Origin: Acidobacteriota bacterium
GTDB lineage: Bacteria; Acidobacteriota; JAAYUB01
NCBI GenBank assembly: GCA_018001935.1
Contig: JAGNHB010000053.1
Coordinates: forward strand, 1 to 41,783
Direction of reading: 5' to 3'
Length of the DNA stretch: 41,783 nucleotides
The translations under genes were made by a program, and so were the position numbers. This document shows, piece by piece, positions 30,887 to 41,448 of the stretch (its first letter is position 1; the number at the start of each line of letters is the position of its first letter). Under the pieces are notes generated by a model that did no database searches, was not told the DNA's origin, and worked only from the letters and a program-made list of their open reading frames with translations.

Positions 30887-31156
30887 ATGGAAAACACAGT
30901 ACAGGAAACGGGAAACAAGAACGTCAAGGTCGGGGTCGTGACCAGCAACGCCATGGAGAAGACCGTGGTGGTGTCCGTCGACCGGATCATGACGCATCCG
31001 GCCTTCAAGAAGATCATTCGCCGGACCAAGAAGTTCATGGCCCACGACGAAGCCAATGCCTGCAACGTGGGAGACCGCGTGAGGATCATGGAGTGCCGTC
31101 CCCTCAGCAAGCGGAAGTGCTGGCGCGTCGTGGAAATCGTCGAGAAGGCGAAATAA
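30887..31156 (+). CDS. rpsQ: 30S ribosomal protein S17
   Basis: An 89-residue S17 with GVVTSNAMEKTVVVSVDR and KFMAHDEANACNVGDRVRIMECRPLSK. The start at 30887 is preferred because GGGAAGAG lies 6 bp before it and the length fits; an upstream ATG at 30866 overlaps rpmC and would add seven residues. Confidence 0.95.
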   Translation: MENTVQETGNKNVKVGVVTSNAMEKTVVVSVDRIMTHPAFKKIIRRTKKFMAHDEANACNVGDRVRIMECRPLSKRKCWRVVEIVEKAK

Positions 31157-31174
31157 GGTGGAGGAGATGTCATC

Positions 31175-31543
31175 ATGATCCAGATGCGGACCATTCTGAA
31201 AGTGGCTGACAACTCGGGCGCCAAGGAGATCATGTGCATCACGCCCCAGCACGGTGCGTCCCGGACCCGGGCCACCCTGGGGGATGTCATCTCGGCCACG
31301 GTGAAGGTGGCCAGCCCCGACGGCACCGTGAAGAAGGGGCAGGTGGTCAAGGCGGTGGTCGTCCGGACCCGGAAGGAGTACCGTCGGAAGGACGGCACCT
31401 ACATCCGGTTCGACGAGAACGCCGCCGTCCTCATCAACGCAGCGGGCGAACCCATCGGCACGCGAGTGTTCGGCCCCATCGCCAGGGAGCTTCGGGACAA
31501 GAAATTCATGAAGATCGTCTCCCTGGCGCCGGAAGTGATCTAA
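31175..31543 (+). CDS. rplN: 50S ribosomal protein L14
   Basis: A 122-residue L14, exact family length, from [19 protein letters not shown] to [12 protein letters not shown]. It contributes to the subunit interface. GGTGGAGGAG lies upstream. Confidence 0.99.
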   Translation: MIQMRTILKVADNSGAKEIMCITPQHGASRTRATLGDVISATVKVASPDGTVKKGQVVKAVVVRTRKEYRRKDGTYIRFDENAAVLINAAGEPIGTRVFGPIARELRDKKFMKIVSLAPEVI

Positions 31544-31562
31544 TACGAGGCGAGGGCCCAAG

Positions 31563-31877
31563 ATGCATATCAAGAAAAACGACAAGGTGCTCGTGCTGAC
31601 GGGCAAGGACAGGAAAAAAACGGGCAAGGTCCTCCGGGTGATCCCGGACAAGGACAAGGCCGTGGTGGAAAACCTCAACCAGATTTTCAAGCACGTCCGC
31701 CCGAACCCCCAGAAGCAGATCAAGGGCGGGATCATCCAGAAAGAGGCGCCCATCCACGTCTCCAACCTGAAGGTGATCTGTCCCTCGTGCAACCGCCCCA
31801 CCCGGACCGGCAACAGCCGCCTGGCCGACGGGAAGCACGTCCGTGTGTGCAAGAAGTGCAACACGAATATCGAATGA
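31563..31877 (+). CDS. rplX: 50S ribosomal protein L24
   Basis: A 104-residue L24 with a KOW motif (KKNDKVLVLTGKDRKKTGKV) for early rRNA folding. The C-terminal part has a CPSC...CKKC zinc-ribbon-like cysteine set, present in many but not all bacteria. Confidence 0.98.
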   Translation: MHIKKNDKVLVLTGKDRKKTGKVLRVIPDKDKAVVENLNQIFKHVRPNPQKQIKGGIIQKEAPIHVSNLKVICPSCNRPTRTGNSRLADGKHVRVCKKCNTNIE

Positions 31878-31887
31878 CGGGTGAACC

Positions 31888-32430
31888 ATGAGCAGATTGA
31901 AGGAAAAATACAGGACCGACGTGATGGACGCGCTCCGCAAGCGCTTCGGTTACTCCAACGTCATGGCCGTCCCGACGATGACCAAGATCGTCATCAACAT
32001 GGGGGTCGGCGAGACCATCAAGAACCCGAAGGCCATGGACGCCGCCGTCGATGAACTGCAGAGCATCACGGGCCAGAAGCCCGTGGTGACCAAGGCCAAG
32101 AAGCCCATTTCCAGCTTCAAGCTGCGGAAGGGGATGCCCATTGGCTGCTGCGTCACGCTGCGCCGTGAGCGGATGTTCGAGTTCTTCGACCGGCTCGTGA
32201 ACATCTCGCTGCCCCGCGTCCGCGACTTCAAGGGCGTCAGCCTTCGCTCCTTCGACGGCCGCGGCAACTTCACCCTGGGCCTGAAGGACCAGCTCATCTT
32301 CCCCGAGATCGACTACGGCAAAGTGGACCACGCGAGGGGAATGAACATCACCATCGTCACCACGGCGAAGTCCGACGAGGAAGCCCGCGAGCTCCTTCGC
32401 CTGATGGGCATGCCCTTCAGCAAAAACTAA
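31888..32430 (+). CDS. rplE: 50S ribosomal protein L5
   Basis: A 180-residue L5 that binds 5S rRNA and P-site tRNA. Conserved segments include [38 protein letters not shown] in part, and [20 protein letters not shown]. Confidence 0.99.
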   Translation: MSRLKEKYRTDVMDALRKRFGYSNVMAVPTMTKIVINMGVGETIKNPKAMDAAVDELQSITGQKPVVTKAKKPISSFKLRKGMPIGCCVTLRRERMFEFFDRLVNISLPRVRDFKGVSLRSFDGRGNFTLGLKDQLIFPEIDYGKVDHARGMNITIVTTAKSDEEARELLRLMGMPFSKN

Positions 32431-32448
32431 CGGAAGCGAGGATTGATC

Positions 32449-32634
32449 GTGGCCAAGAAATCGATGATCGTGAAAAGCCAGAGAAAGCCGAAGTTCAAGG
32501 TGCGTCAGTACAACCGCTGCAAGCGCTGCGGCCGTCCGCACGGCTATTACCGTAAATTCCAGCTTTGCCGCATCTGTTTCCGTGACCTGTCGCTCGCGGG
32601 CGAAATCCCCGGCGTCATCAAGGCCAGCTGGTAA
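32449..32634 (+). CDS. rpsZ: 30S ribosomal protein S14 type Z (GTG start)
   Basis: A 61-residue zinc-binding S14. Two CxxC pairs are seen ([11 protein letters not shown] and LCRIC). The GTG at 32449 gives exactly 61 residues, the standard length of the Z form; the TTG at 32443 would be longer. GCGAGGA lies upstream. Confidence 0.97.
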   Translation: MAKKSMIVKSQRKPKFKVRQYNRCKRCGRPHGYYRKFQLCRICFRDLSLAGEIPGVIKASW

Positions 32635-32655
32635 ACTTATTATTGGAGCGATGCC

Positions 32656-33054
32656 ATGAGCATGAGTGATCCCATCGCGGATGCCCTGACCCGAATCCGG
32701 AATGCCCTGAGATCCAAGCACTCGCTGGTGGTCCTTCCGAAGTCCCGCACGGTGACCGAGATCGTCCGCATCCTGAAGGAAGAAGGTTACATCGAGGACT
32801 TCATCACGAAGAAGGCCGCCAAGCGGGACGAGATCCATATCGCCCTCAAATACGACGCCCAGGGAGAGCCGGTGATCTCCTGCCTGGACCGCGTGAGCCT
32901 CCCCGGCCGGCGCGTGTACTGCGGCAAGGACGAGATTCCCGCCGTCCTGGGCAACCTGGGGCTCTCGGTCCTCTCCACGTCCCGCGGGTTGATGACCTCC
33001 AGGACGGCCCAGAAGCTGGGGTTGGGCGGAGAGATTCTCTGCAAGATCTATTGA
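32656..33054 (+). CDS. rpsH: 30S ribosomal protein S8
   Basis: A 132-residue S8, with DPIADALTRIRNA at the N-terminus and the C-terminal STSRGLMTSRTAQKLGLGGE fingerprint. In E. coli S8 represses the spc part of the operon; no S8-site mimic was identified here. Confidence 0.99.
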   Translation: MSMSDPIADALTRIRNALRSKHSLVVLPKSRTVTEIVRILKEEGYIEDFITKKAAKRDEIHIALKYDAQGEPVISCLDRVSLPGRRVYCGKDEIPAVLGNLGLSVLSTSRGLMTSRTAQKLGLGGEILCKIY

Positions 33055-33067
33055 TGAAGGTGCGACC

Positions 33068-33628
33068 ATGTCGAGAATAGGGAAAAAACTGATCAAGGTT
33101 CCGGCGGGCGTCACGGTCAACCTCAAGGACCGCGCGCTGGAAGTCAAGGGCCCCAAGGGCTCCCTCCCGCTGACGTTGCCGGCGGAGATCGACCTCCAGG
33201 TGAAGGACGGCCAGATCCACGTGACGCGCGCCGACGAGACCAAGCGGGTCCGGGCCCTGCACGGCCTGATCCGGAGCCTGGTCAACAACATGGTGACCGG
33301 GGTCAGCACCGGCTTCGTCCGGGAGCTGGACGTGATCGGCGTGGGCTACAAGGCGGAGGTGCAGGGCAGCAAGCTGGTCCTGAGCCTCGGTTACTCCCAC
33401 CCCATCGAGTACCCGGTGCCCGACGGGATCAAGATCCGCGCCGAGAAGGCCGCCCGCAAGATCCCCAACTACATCGCGACCATCTTCGTCGAGGGGATCG
33501 ACAAGCAGGTGGTGGGCCAGGTGTCGGCGGAGATCCGCGGGTTCCGGAGCCCCGACTCCTACAAGGGGAAGGGGATCCGCTACAGCGACGAGACGATCCG
33601 CCTGAAGGAAGGCAAGAAGACCGCGTAA
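33068..33628 (+). CDS. rplF: 50S ribosomal protein L6
   Basis: A 186-residue L6 made of two repeated beta-alpha domains. [15 protein letters not shown] and the C-terminal [20 protein letters not shown] are diagnostic; it lies at the factor-binding site. Confidence 0.99.
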   Translation: MSRIGKKLIKVPAGVTVNLKDRALEVKGPKGSLPLTLPAEIDLQVKDGQIHVTRADETKRVRALHGLIRSLVNNMVTGVSTGFVRELDVIGVGYKAEVQGSKLVLSLGYSHPIEYPVPDGIKIRAEKAARKIPNYIATIFVEGIDKQVVGQVSAEIRGFRSPDSYKGKGIRYSDETIRLKEGKKTA

Positions 33629-33659
33629 GTCCGAGACTACAGAATCACGGGTGGCAGGA

Positions 33660-34028
33660 ATGAGCAACATCAGAACACGACTTGAAAGACATCTGAAGAA
33701 ACACCAGCGCGTGCGGCGGAAAGTCCAGGGCACGTCCGAACGGCCCCGCCTGTGCGTGTTCCGCAGCCTGGTGAACGTTTATGCCCAGATCATCGACGAC
33801 GCCTCCGGCCGCACCCTGGCCAGCGCTTCCACGCTGGACAAGGACCTCAAGGGGGACCTGAAGTCCACGAAGAACAAGGAAGCCGCCAAGAAGGTGGGTG
33901 AACTGGTGGCCAAGCGGGCCGTCGAGAAAGGGATCACCCAGGTGGTCTTCGACCGGGGCGGATACCTCTACCACGGCCGGATCCAGAGCCTGGCCGAGGG
34001 TGCCCGCGAAGGCGGACTGAAATTCTAG
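33660..34028 (+). CDS. rplR: 50S ribosomal protein L18
   Basis: A 122-residue 5S rRNA-binding L18, with [18 protein letters not shown] and [20 protein letters not shown]. The ATG at 33660 is preferred over a GTG at 33651: GGTGG is at a good distance and the N-terminus [13 protein letters not shown] fits the family. Confidence 0.96.
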   Translation: MSNIRTRLERHLKKHQRVRRKVQGTSERPRLCVFRSLVNVYAQIIDDASGRTLASASTLDKDLKGDLKSTKNKEAAKKVGELVAKRAVEKGITQVVFDRGGYLYHGRIQSLAEGAREGGLKF

Positions 34029-34042
34029 GAGAAGGTGGCACC

Positions 34043-34552
34043 GTGGATATTCAATACAATACCAACCCGGAAGAGCTCGAATTCAAGGAAAGCGTGGTGT
34101 CCATCAACCGCGTCACCAAGGTGGTGAAGGGCGGGAAGAACCTCAGCTTCGCCGCGCTGGTGGTGGTTGGCGACCAGAAGGGACGCGTGGGGTTCGGCAA
34201 GGGGAAGGCCAAGGAAGTCCCCATGGCCATCAAGAAAGGTGTCGAGCAGGCCAAGCGGAACATGATCAACGTTCCGATGAAGGGCTCCACCATCCCCCAC
34301 CCCATCATGGGGCGCTTCGGCGCGGGCCTGGTGATGCTCAAGCCGGCCGGCCCGGGGACGGGCGTCATCGCCGGCGGCGCCGTCCGCGCCGTGCTGGAGG
34401 CGGCGGGAATTTCCGACATCCTGACGAAGTCCCTCGGTTCCAAGAACCCGCACAACGTGGTCCGGGCCACTTTCTCCGGCCTGCAGAGCCTCCGGCGCGC
34501 GGAGGACGTGGCCCGCAAGCGCGGGAAGTCCGTGGAGGAGATCCAGTCATGA
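34043..34552 (+). CDS. rpsE: 30S ribosomal protein S5 (GTG start)
   Basis: A 169-residue S5 that affects decoding accuracy and mRNA unwinding. Present are [38 protein letters not shown] and the second-domain [16 protein letters not shown]. The GTG start follows AGGAGAAGG. It overlaps rpmD by ATGA. Confidence 0.98.
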   Translation: MDIQYNTNPEELEFKESVVSINRVTKVVKGGKNLSFAALVVVGDQKGRVGFGKGKAKEVPMAIKKGVEQAKRNMINVPMKGSTIPHPIMGRFGAGLVMLKPAGPGTGVIAGGAVRAVLEAAGISDILTKSLGSKNPHNVVRATFSGLQSLRRAEDVARKRGKSVEEIQS

Positions 34553-34746
34553 GCCCCGTTTCCAAAGACACGAAGACGATCCGCATCCAGTACTACCGCA
34601 GCATGATCTGCACGCCGAAGAAACATCGGCTGGTGGTCAAGAGCCTGGGGCTGCGCAAGCTCAACCACGTGGTCGAGCGGGAAGACACGCCGGCCATCCG
34701 CGGGATGGTGGCGAAGATTCCGCACCTTGTCAAAATCATCGAATAA
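34549..34746 (+). CDS. rpmD: 50S ribosomal protein L30
   Basis: A 65-residue L30. After a short lead it has [20 protein letters not shown] and [20 protein letters not shown], the family fingerprint. Translation is coupled to rpsE by a 4-bp overlap. Confidence 0.97.
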   Translation: MSPVSKDTKTIRIQYYRSMICTPKKHRLVVKSLGLRKLNHVVEREDTPAIRGMVAKIPHLVKIIE

Positions 34747-34759
34747 CGGCGGTGTCACG

Positions 34760-35212
34760 ATGGGAATAGAACTGCACAACCTCAAGAGGGCCCACGGGGC
34801 CAATCGCAATCGGAAGCGCGTCGGGCGAGGCCCCGGTTCGGGACACGGCAAGACCGCCTGCCGCGGCAACAAGGGGCAGAAGTCCCGCTCCGGCTACTCG
34901 CACAAGATCGGCTTCGAAGGCGGCCAGATGCCCCTCTACCGCCGCTTGCCGAAACGCGGCTTCACCAACATCTTCCGCAAGGAGTTCGCCGTCGTCAACC
35001 TGGACGTGCTCAACCGACTCCCCGCGGGGACCGAGGTGACGCCCGAGCTGCTCCGGGCCACCGGCATCGTGAAGAACCTCAAGGACGGCCTCAAGATTCT
35101 CGGTGACGGCACCCTGGACAAGAAACTGGTGGTCAAGGCCCACAAGTTCAGCCAGACCGCCCTTGACAAGATCGCCGCGGCGGGCGGAACCACCGAGGTC
35201 ATCAATGGCTGA
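34760..35212 (+). CDS. rplO: 50S ribosomal protein L15
   Basis: A 150-residue L15. The Gly/Arg-rich N-terminal extension ([20 protein letters not shown]) threads into 23S rRNA and [18 protein letters not shown] follows. The start at 34760 follows GGCGGTG. It overlaps secY by 8 bp. Confidence 0.98.
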   Translation: MGIELHNLKRAHGANRNRKRVGRGPGSGHGKTACRGNKGQKSRSGYSHKIGFEGGQMPLYRRLPKRGFTNIFRKEFAVVNLDVLNRLPAGTEVTPELLRATGIVKNLKDGLKILGDGTLDKKLVVKAHKFSQTALDKIAAAGGTTEVING

Positions 35213-36602
35213 CCAGGAAAACAGGGCGCTTGCGTCCATCAAGAACATCTTCGCCATCCCCGATCTCCGGAACCGCGTGCTGTTCATGCTGGGCATGCTG
35301 GCGGTCTACCGGATCGGGTCGTGGATCCCCACGCCCGGAATCAACGGCGAGGCGCTGCAGGATGCCTTCACCCAGAACGCGGGTGACTCGCTCCTGGGTT
35401 TCCTGGATCTGTTTACGGGTGGCAACCTTCGCCGTTTCAGTATTTTCGCCCAGGGCATCATGCCCTACATCACGGCGTCCATCATCCTCCAGTTGATGAC
35501 CATGGTGTGGCCGTACCTGGAGAAGCTGTCCAAGGAAGGGGAACTGGGCCGGAAGAAGATCACCCAGTACACCCGGTACCTCACCATCGTGCTCAGCGTC
35601 TTCCAGTCCATGGCCACGGCCACCTTCCTGCTGCAGAGCCGGATCGGCAACGAGAGCATCGTCATCATCTCGCCGGGGCTCTTCATCTTCCTGACCGTCA
35701 TCACCCTCACCACGGGGACGGCCTTCCTGATGTGGCTCGGCGAACAGATCACCGACCGCGGCATCGGCAACGGCATCTCCCTCATCATCTTCGCCGGCAT
35801 CGTCGCCGGGCTGCCGCACTCCCTGGCCTGGTGCTACCACAAGATCACCGAGGGCGGGCTGCTCACGGTGGTGGTCCTGACCGTCGTCATGGTGTTCGTG
35901 GTGGGCTTCGTGGTCCTGGTGGAACGCGGACAGCGCCGGATTCCGATCCAGTACGCCAAGCGGGTCGTCGGCCGCAAAATCATGGGCGGCCAGAGCACCT
36001 TCCTGCCCCTGCGGGTCAACGCCGGCGGCGTCATCGCCATCATCTTCGCGTCGTCGATCCTGGCCATGCCCCAGACGCTGAAGTTCATGATCAAGACCTC
36101 CTGGATGGAGGCCATCGCCCAGCAGATCTCCCACGGCTACCCCCTCTACATCCTGCTCTACGCGCTGGGCATCGTCTTCTTCACCTTCTTCTACGTGGGC
36201 ATCATCTACAACCCCAACGAGGTCGCCGACAACATCCGCAAGTACGGCGGCTTCGTGCCGGGGATCCGCCCGGGGAAACCCACGGCGGAACTCATCGACA
36301 AGATCATGACGCGGCTGACCTTCGCCGCCAGCGTCTACCTGGTCCTGGTGGCGCTGCTGCCGGACTTCCTGATCAGCGGCGTCCAGGTCCGGGCCTTCCC
36401 CTGGGTGGGAGACTGGCTCTATGACCACCTGCCGGCCTTCATTTCCCAGGGCCTGGGCGTGAACTTCTACTTCGGCGGCACCTCGTTGCTCATCGTCGTG
36501 GGCGTGGCCATGGACACGGTCAACCAGATCGAGTCCCAGCTCATCATGCGCAACTACGACGGTTTCCTGAAGAAGGGCCGCATCCGCGGGCGGCGGGGGT
36601 GA
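35205..36602 (+). CDS. secY: Preprotein translocase channel subunit SecY
   Basis: A 465-residue, ten-span inner-membrane protein forming the Sec channel with SecE. Signatures: [20 protein letters not shown] with [13 protein letters not shown] (plug and TM2), [20 protein letters not shown], and the cytoplasmic loops [10 protein letters not shown] and [20 protein letters not shown]. The start ATG at 35205 lies inside the end of rplO, so reading is coupled. Slightly longer than E. coli SecY. Confidence 0.99.
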   Translation: MADQENRALASIKNIFAIPDLRNRVLFMLGMLAVYRIGSWIPTPGINGEALQDAFTQNAGDSLLGFLDLFTGGNLRRFSIFAQGIMPYITASIILQLMTMVWPYLEKLSKEGELGRKKITQYTRYLTIVLSVFQSMATATFLLQSRIGNESIVIISPGLFIFLTVITLTTGTAFLMWLGEQITDRGIGNGISLIIFAGIVAGLPHSLAWCYHKITEGGLLTVVVLTVVMVFVVGFVVLVERGQRRIPIQYAKRVVGRKIMGGQSTFLPLRVNAGGVIAIIFASSILAMPQTLKFMIKTSWMEAIAQQISHGYPLYILLYALGIVFFTFFYVGIIYNPNEVADNIRKYGGFVPGIRPGKPTAELIDKIMTRLTFAASVYLVLVALLPDFLISGVQVRAFPWVGDWLYDHLPAFISQGLGVNFYFGGTSLLIVVGVAMDTVNQIESQLIMRNYDGFLKKGRIRGRRG

Positions 36603-36607
36603 AGACC

Positions 36608-37249
36608 ATGCGCCGCGTCCTCATCCTCCTCGGCGCCCCCGGCTGCGGCAAGGGCACGCAGGCCCAGCGGGTCACCGAGCGATACGGGTTCCCCCAGATC
36701 TCCACGGGCGACATCCTCCGCGAGGCCGTCCGGAACGGCACGGAGATGGGGCTCCGGGCGAAGGCGAGCATGGACCGGGGTGAACTCGTTCCCGACGCCG
36801 TCGTGGTGGGGATCATCCGGGACCGCGTGACCCGGGAGGACTGCGCGAACGGTTTCATCCTCGACGGCTTCCCCCGGACGGTGGGCCAGGCCGACGCCCT
36901 GGCCGCCATCCTGAGCCCCGAGGACCGCACCGTCGTCATCCACTTCCGGATCGATGACGAAATCCTGCTGAAACGCTTGACAGGGCGCCGGAATTGCGTA
37001 AAATGTAACGCTATTTACAATGTCCACTTCGCCCCCCCGGCGCGCGAAGGGACATGCGATGCCTGCGGGGAGGCTCTCCGGCAGCGGGACGACGACCGGG
37101 AGTCGGTCGTGGCCAAGCGGCTGGAAGTGTTCCACGCCAGCACCGCGCCCCTGATCCCCTACTACGAGGCGCGCAAGCTCCTCCTGACGGTGGACGCGTC
37201 CCAGGACGTCGACACGGTATTTGAAAACATCCGCCGCACGATCGACTGA
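36608..37249 (+). CDS. adk: Adenylate kinase, zinc-type lid
   Basis: A 213-residue kinase converting ATP plus AMP to two ADP. P-loop GAPGCGKGTQ, AMP-binding ISTGDILREAVRNGT and ILDGFPRTVGQ are clear. The lid holds CVKC and CDAC, the zinc-binding version. The ATG at 36608 is chosen; an in-frame GTG at 36599 overlaps secY by GTGA and would add three residues. Confidence 0.98.
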   Translation: MRRVLILLGAPGCGKGTQAQRVTERYGFPQISTGDILREAVRNGTEMGLRAKASMDRGELVPDAVVVGIIRDRVTREDCANGFILDGFPRTVGQADALAAILSPEDRTVVIHFRIDDEILLKRLTGRRNCVKCNAIYNVHFAPPAREGTCDACGEALRQRDDDRESVVAKRLEVFHASTAPLIPYYEARKLLLTVDASQDVDTVFENIRRTID

Positions 37250-37251
37250 CC

Positions 37252-38001
37252 ATGATCGTGCGCAACGCCCGGGAAATGGAGAGTGTCCGAGCGGCCTGCC
37301 GCGTGACGGCCGAGACCCTGCAACGGGTCCGGGAGCACACGCGGGAAGGGGTGACCACCCGGGAGCTGGACCGGATTGCCGAGGAGTACATCACCCGGCA
37401 GCGGTGCCTGCCCGCCTTCAAAGGCTACCGGGGTTACCCTGCGACCCTCTGCACCTCCGTGAACGAGCAGATCGTGCACGGAATCCCCTCGGACTACGCG
37501 CTCCGGTCGGGCGACATCCTCAGTGTCGACGTGGGGGCCGTCTACAAGGGGTACTACGGGGATGCGGCCTGCACCATCCTCATCGGCAGGGTGGCCCCGC
37601 GGCATGCGCTGCTGGCGCAGGCCGCCGAGGAAGCTCTTTACAAGGGACTGGCCCAGGCCAGGGCAGGGAACCGGGTGGGGGACATCTCCCACGCCGTCGA
37701 GAGCCACGTGGACCGGTTCGGCTTCTCCGTGGTCCGGGAATTCGTGGGTCACGGCCTCGGGACCCACCTTCACGAGGAGCCGCAGGTTCCCAACTACGGG
37801 TCGCCTGCCACCGGGGCACGGCTCAAGGAGGGGATGCTCCTGGCCATCGAGCCGATGGTCAACGAGTATTCGCCCCACGTCCGCTACCTGCCGGACAAGT
37901 GGACGGCGACGACGATCGACGGCGGTTTTTCCGCCCACTTTGAACATACCGTCATCGTGACGGCGAACGGACCGGAAATCATGACGAGATTGGGTGAGTG
38001 A
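37252..38001 (+). CDS. map: Methionine aminopeptidase type I
   Basis: A 249-residue enzyme removing the initiator Met from new proteins with two metal ions. Metal ligands are recognisable in SVDVGAVYKGYYGDAAC (two Asp), EFVGHGLGTHLHEEP (His), LLAIEPMV (Glu) and FSAHFEHTV (Glu). It follows adk by two bases. Confidence 0.99.
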   Translation: MIVRNAREMESVRAACRVTAETLQRVREHTREGVTTRELDRIAEEYITRQRCLPAFKGYRGYPATLCTSVNEQIVHGIPSDYALRSGDILSVDVGAVYKGYYGDAACTILIGRVAPRHALLAQAAEEALYKGLAQARAGNRVGDISHAVESHVDRFGFSVVREFVGHGLGTHLHEEPQVPNYGSPATGARLKEGMLLAIEPMVNEYSPHVRYLPDKWTATTIDGGFSAHFEHTVIVTANGPEIMTRLGE

Positions 38002-38004
38002 TCG

Positions 38005-38223
38005 ATGCCGAAAGAGGATGCCTTCGAAGTGACCGGAACCATCGTGGAGACGCTCCCGAACGCCATGTTCCATGTGGAGCTGGAGAACAAGCACGTGGTC
38101 CTGGCGCACGTGTCGGGCAAGATGCGAAAGAATTTCATCCGGATCCTCCCCGGGGACAAGGTCCTGGTGGAACTTTCACCCTACGACCTGTCCCGTGGAC
38201 GGATCATTTACAGATACAAATAG
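38005..38223 (+). CDS. infA: Translation initiation factor IF-1
   Basis: A 72-residue OB-fold protein that occupies the A site during initiation. [40 protein letters not shown] and the [12 protein letters not shown] end are the standard pattern. Starts 3 bp after map. Confidence 0.99.
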   Translation: MPKEDAFEVTGTIVETLPNAMFHVELENKHVVLAHVSGKMRKNFIRILPGDKVLVELSPYDLSRGRIIYRYK

Positions 38224-38242
38224 CGGAAGTCGGAGAACTCCC

Positions 38243-38356
38243 ATGAAAGTAAGAGCATCGGTGAAGAAAATTTGTCCCAAGTGCAAGATCATCAAGCGGA
38301 AGGGTATCTTGCGGATCATCTGCGAGATCAAGAAGCACAAGCAAAGACAAGGCTGA
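38243..38356 (+). CDS. rpmJ: 50S ribosomal protein L36
   Basis: A 37-residue L36, [20 protein letters not shown] and on to KKHKQRQG. The zinc ligands CxxC, a later Cys and a His are kept, so this is the zinc-binding form. CGGAG is just upstream of the ATG. The gene is very short but its position between infA and rpsM and its sequence leave little doubt. Confidence 0.98.
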   Translation: MKVRASVKKICPKCKIIKRKGILRIICEIKKHKQRQG

Positions 38357-38377
38357 GAAGCCGGATGGAGGATTACC

Positions 38378-38734
38378 TTGGCACGCATTGAAGGTGTAAA
38401 TCTGCCTGACAACAAGAAGACGCTCATCGGTCTGACCCGGATCCACGGCATCGGCATCGCCCGTTCCCAGCGGATCCTCGAGGTGACCGGCATCGACGAG
38501 AACAAGAAGATCAAGGACCTCTCCAACGAGGAGATCTCCAAGATCCGCGCCGTCCTCGCCGAGGAAGGCGGCATCGAGGGGGACCTGCGGAAGGAGGTGT
38601 CCCTCAACATCAAGCGCCTCATGGATATCGGCTGCTATCGCGGGATCCGGCACCGCAAGGGCCTCCCCGTGCACGGGCAGCGCACTCACACCAACGCGCG
38701 CACCCGCAAAGGCCCGCGTCGGAAGAAGAAATAA
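38378..38734 (+). CDS. rpsM: 30S ribosomal protein S13 (TTG start)
   Basis: A 118-residue S13 of the head-body bridge. [21 protein letters not shown] [12 protein letters not shown], and the C-terminal [20 protein letters not shown] are conserved. The TTG follows TGGAGGAT; no nearby ATG gives a proper N-terminus. Confidence 0.98.
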   Translation: MARIEGVNLPDNKKTLIGLTRIHGIGIARSQRILEVTGIDENKKIKDLSNEEISKIRAVLAEEGGIEGDLRKEVSLNIKRLMDIGCYRGIRHRKGLPVHGQRTHTNARTRKGPRRKKK

Positions 38735-38758
38735 GTCCGCAAGGAACAGGAGTCAACC

Positions 38759-39163
38759 ATGGCGAAGGATACCAAGACCACCGCCCGAAAGACCGCCAAG
38801 AAGAAAGTTCGGAAGAACATCCCCACGGGGAAGGTGTTCATCACCTCCACGTTCAACAACACCATCATCACCGTCACGGACGTGAACGGCAACGCCATCT
38901 CTTCCGCCAGCGGTGGGACGATCGGTTTCAAGGGCTCCCGCAAGGGGACCCCGTTCGCCGCCCAGCAGGCTTCCGATGCCGCCGTGCGGGCCGCCATGGA
39001 AAACGGGCTGAAGGAAGTGGACGTGGTCATCAAGGGCCCCGGCCCCGGCCGTGAATCCGCCATCCGGGCGCTCAACATCGACGGGCTGCGCATCCGCACC
39101 ATCCGCGACGCCACGCCCATTCCCCACAACGGCTGCCGCCCCAAGAAGCGCCGCAGAGTCTAA
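38759..39163 (+). CDS. rpsK: 30S ribosomal protein S11
   Basis: A 134-residue S11 of the platform. [49 protein letters not shown] and [15 protein letters not shown] are diagnostic. ACAGGAG lies upstream. Confidence 0.99.
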   Translation: MAKDTKTTARKTAKKKVRKNIPTGKVFITSTFNNTIITVTDVNGNAISSASGGTIGFKGSRKGTPFAAQQASDAAVRAAMENGLKEVDVVIKGPGPGRESAIRALNIDGLRIRTIRDATPIPHNGCRPKKRRRV

Positions 39164-39184
39164 GACCATAAGGAGGTTTGCACC

Positions 39185-39814
39185 TTGGCCAGATATAACG
39201 AGTCGGTGTGCCGCCTGTGCCGCCGTGAAGGAATCAAGCTTTTTCTGAAGGGTGACCGTTGCTTCAAGGACAGCTGCGCCGTCAACCGCCGGCCCTATCC
39301 TCCGGGTGAACAGGGGCGCCAGCGCCGTTCCAAGATCATGGGGTACGGCCTCCAGCTCCGTGAGAAGCAGAAGGTGAAGCGGATCTACGGCGTGCTGGAA
39401 CGGCAGTTCCGGAAGTATTTCAAGGAAGCCGACCGGCTGAAGGGCATCACGGGCGCCAACCTGCTGATCCTCCTGGAGAGCCGGCTGGACAACGTGATCT
39501 ACAAGATCGGGTTCGCCGCCTCCCGCGCCCAGGCCCGGCAGTTCGTCCGCCACGGGAAGATCCTGGTGAACGGCCGCTGCGTGGACATCCCCTCCTTCCA
39601 GGTGAGCAAGGGCGACGAGATCACCGTCAAGGAAGGCTTCCGAAAGAACGCCTTCCTCTTTGCCAACGTCGAGATCGCGGGCAGCCGCGGGATCCCCGGC
39701 TGGCTGTCCATGGACAAGGACACCCTCAAGGGCCGCGTGCTGGAACTTCCCAGGCGCGAGGACGTCAACCTCGACGTCAACGAGCAGCTGATCGTCGAAC
39801 TGTACTCGAAATAA
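39185..39814 (+). CDS. rpsD: 30S ribosomal protein S4 (TTG start)
   Basis: A 209-residue S4, a primary 16S binder and in E. coli the repressor of the alpha operon. The N-terminal CRLC...C...C zinc-type cysteines are retained, [13 protein letters not shown] follows, and the S4 domain has [20 protein letters not shown]. The TTG start follows AAGGAGG. Confidence 0.98.
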   Translation: MARYNESVCRLCRREGIKLFLKGDRCFKDSCAVNRRPYPPGEQGRQRRSKIMGYGLQLREKQKVKRIYGVLERQFRKYFKEADRLKGITGANLLILLESRLDNVIYKIGFAASRAQARQFVRHGKILVNGRCVDIPSFQVSKGDEITVKEGFRKNAFLFANVEIAGSRGIPGWLSMDKDTLKGRVLELPRREDVNLDVNEQLIVELYSK

Positions 39815-39827
39815 CGGGAGGTTCACT

Positions 39828-40811
39828 GTGGTTAGCATTCCCAAGCTGCAGAAACCGAAACGGTTGATGCACGACCCGGAGACGATGACCGACCGCTACG
39901 CGAAGTTCTACGCCCAGCCTTTCGAGCGCGGGTACGGGACGACCATCGGCAACTCCCTCCGGCGGATCCTGATGTCCTCTATCCCCGGCGGCGCCATCAC
40001 CGCCGTCAAGATCGACGGGGTGCTCCACGAGTTTTCGTCGCTCCGCGGGGTTTCCGAGGACGTGTCGGACATCGTGCTCAACCTCAAGCGCGTCCCGCTG
40101 AAGATGACCACCAGCCACATCAAGCTCCTCACCCTCGAGAAGACCGGCCCCGGGGTCGTGACCTCGGGGGACATCCAGGCCCCGGCGGACGTCTACGTCC
40201 TGGACCCGAACGTCCACATCGCCACGCTGGGCGAGGACGGCGCCATCCGGATGGAGATGCGGGTCGAGATGAACCGGGGTTACGTCCCGGCGGAGGAGAA
40301 CTTCGACGAGGACCTGGAACTGGGCTACATCCCCCTGGATTCCGTGCACTCGCCCATCGTCAAGGCGAACTACACGGTGGAAGCCGCCCGCCTCGGGCAG
40401 GCCACCGACTACGACAAGCTGATCCTCGAGGTCTGGACCAACGGGGCCATCACGCCGGTGGACGCCGTCGCCCTGGCCGCGAAGATCCTCAAGGACCACA
40501 TGTCCCTCTTCATCAACTTCGAGGAGGACGACGAGGAGAAGGAGTCCGAGATCACCGAGGAGGACAGCAAGCTCAACGACTACCTCCAGAAGTCCGTGGA
40601 CGAGCTGGAACTCTCCGTGCGCTCCTACAACTGCCTCAAGAACGCCGAGATCCGCACCATCGCCGACCTCGTGCTCAAGACGGAAAGCGAGATGCTCAAG
40701 ACGAAGAACTTCGGCCGCAAGTCCCTCAACGAGATCAAGAACGTCCTGACGGAAATGGGCCTTGCCTTCGGCATGGTGCTGGACCGGGAAGGGAAGATCC
40801 TCAAGAAGTGA
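39828..40811 (+). CDS. rpoA: RNA polymerase alpha subunit (GTG start)
   Basis: A 327-residue alpha subunit. The N-terminal dimer domain has [18 protein letters not shown] and [17 protein letters not shown]; an acidic linker ([19 protein letters not shown]) joins it to the C-terminal domain, with [17 protein letters not shown] and [12 protein letters not shown] that bind UP elements and activators. GGGAGG upstream supports the GTG. Confidence 0.99.
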   Translation: MVSIPKLQKPKRLMHDPETMTDRYAKFYAQPFERGYGTTIGNSLRRILMSSIPGGAITAVKIDGVLHEFSSLRGVSEDVSDIVLNLKRVPLKMTTSHIKLLTLEKTGPGVVTSGDIQAPADVYVLDPNVHIATLGEDGAIRMEMRVEMNRGYVPAEENFDEDLELGYIPLDSVHSPIVKANYTVEAARLGQATDYDKLILEVWTNGAITPVDAVALAAKILKDHMSLFINFEEDDEEKESEITEEDSKLNDYLQKSVDELELSVRSYNCLKNAEIRTIADLVLKTESEMLKTKNFGRKSLNEIKNVLTEMGLAFGMVLDREGKILKK

Positions 40812-40852
40812 CGGGGACGGGCCCCCGACAAGACACCAAGGAGAAATGAACC

Positions 40853-41269
40853 ATGCGCCATAAAGTTGCGGGAAGAAAACTGGGTCGTACGGCCGCCCAT
40901 CGCAGGGCTATGCTGCGGAACATGGCCACCTCGCTGTTCAAGCACGAGCGGATCTTCACCACGCTGCCCAAGGCCAAGGAACTCAAGCGCGTGGCCGACA
41001 AGCTGGTCACCCTCGGGAAGACCACCGGCACGCCCGAGCAGAAGCTCCACGCCCGGCGCCAGCTGCTGTCGTACCTGATGTCGAAGGAGATCGCGCACAA
41101 GGTCATGGACGACGTCGCCCCCCGGTTCGCGGAGCGCGCCGGCGGGTACACGCGGATCTACCGCCTGGGGGCGCGCCCCGGCGACATGGCGGAGAAGGCC
41201 ATCATCGAACTGGTGGATTACCAGCTTCCCGCCCCCTCCGCGAAGAAGAAGACCGACAAGAAGAAGTGA
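40853..41269 (+). CDS. rplQ: 50S ribosomal protein L17
   Basis: A 138-residue L17, last gene of the operon. MRHKVAGRKLGRTAAHRRAM and the FKHERIFTTLPKAKELK segment are diagnostic. It has a short Lys-rich C-terminal tail. Confidence 0.98.
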   Translation: MRHKVAGRKLGRTAAHRRAMLRNMATSLFKHERIFTTLPKAKELKRVADKLVTLGKTTGTPEQKLHARRQLLSYLMSKEIAHKVMDDVAPRFAERAGGYTRIYRLGARPGDMAEKAIIELVDYQLPAPSAKKKTDKKK

Positions 41270-41305
41270 AACGGTGGGCCGCGGCCCGCCCGACCCGAAG
41301 CCTCG

Positions 41306-41333
41306 ACGCCCGGCCCCACGGCCGGGCGTTTTT
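41306..41333 (+). terminator. Rho-independent terminator of the ribosomal operon
   Basis: ACGCCCGGCC (41306-41315) pairs perfectly with GGCCGGGCGT (41320-41329) across a CCAC loop and is followed by a T run. It ends the operon 37 bp after rplQ. Confidence 0.93.
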
Positions 41334-41349
41334 GCGTACGGGGGGGGGA

Positions 41350-41368
41350 CCACGAACATCACGAACTC
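41350..41368. repeat. 9-bp periodic ACCACGAAC/ATCACGAAC repeat
   Basis: Two units just after the operon terminator, similar to 20818-20835. Confidence 0.65.
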
Positions 41369-41448
41369 AGAATCCGGAATGCGGTGCGGTGACTTTGTGA
41401 AGGCGGGCTTTCGTGTTCCTTGACCGCATCCCTGGTTTCCCGTTCCCG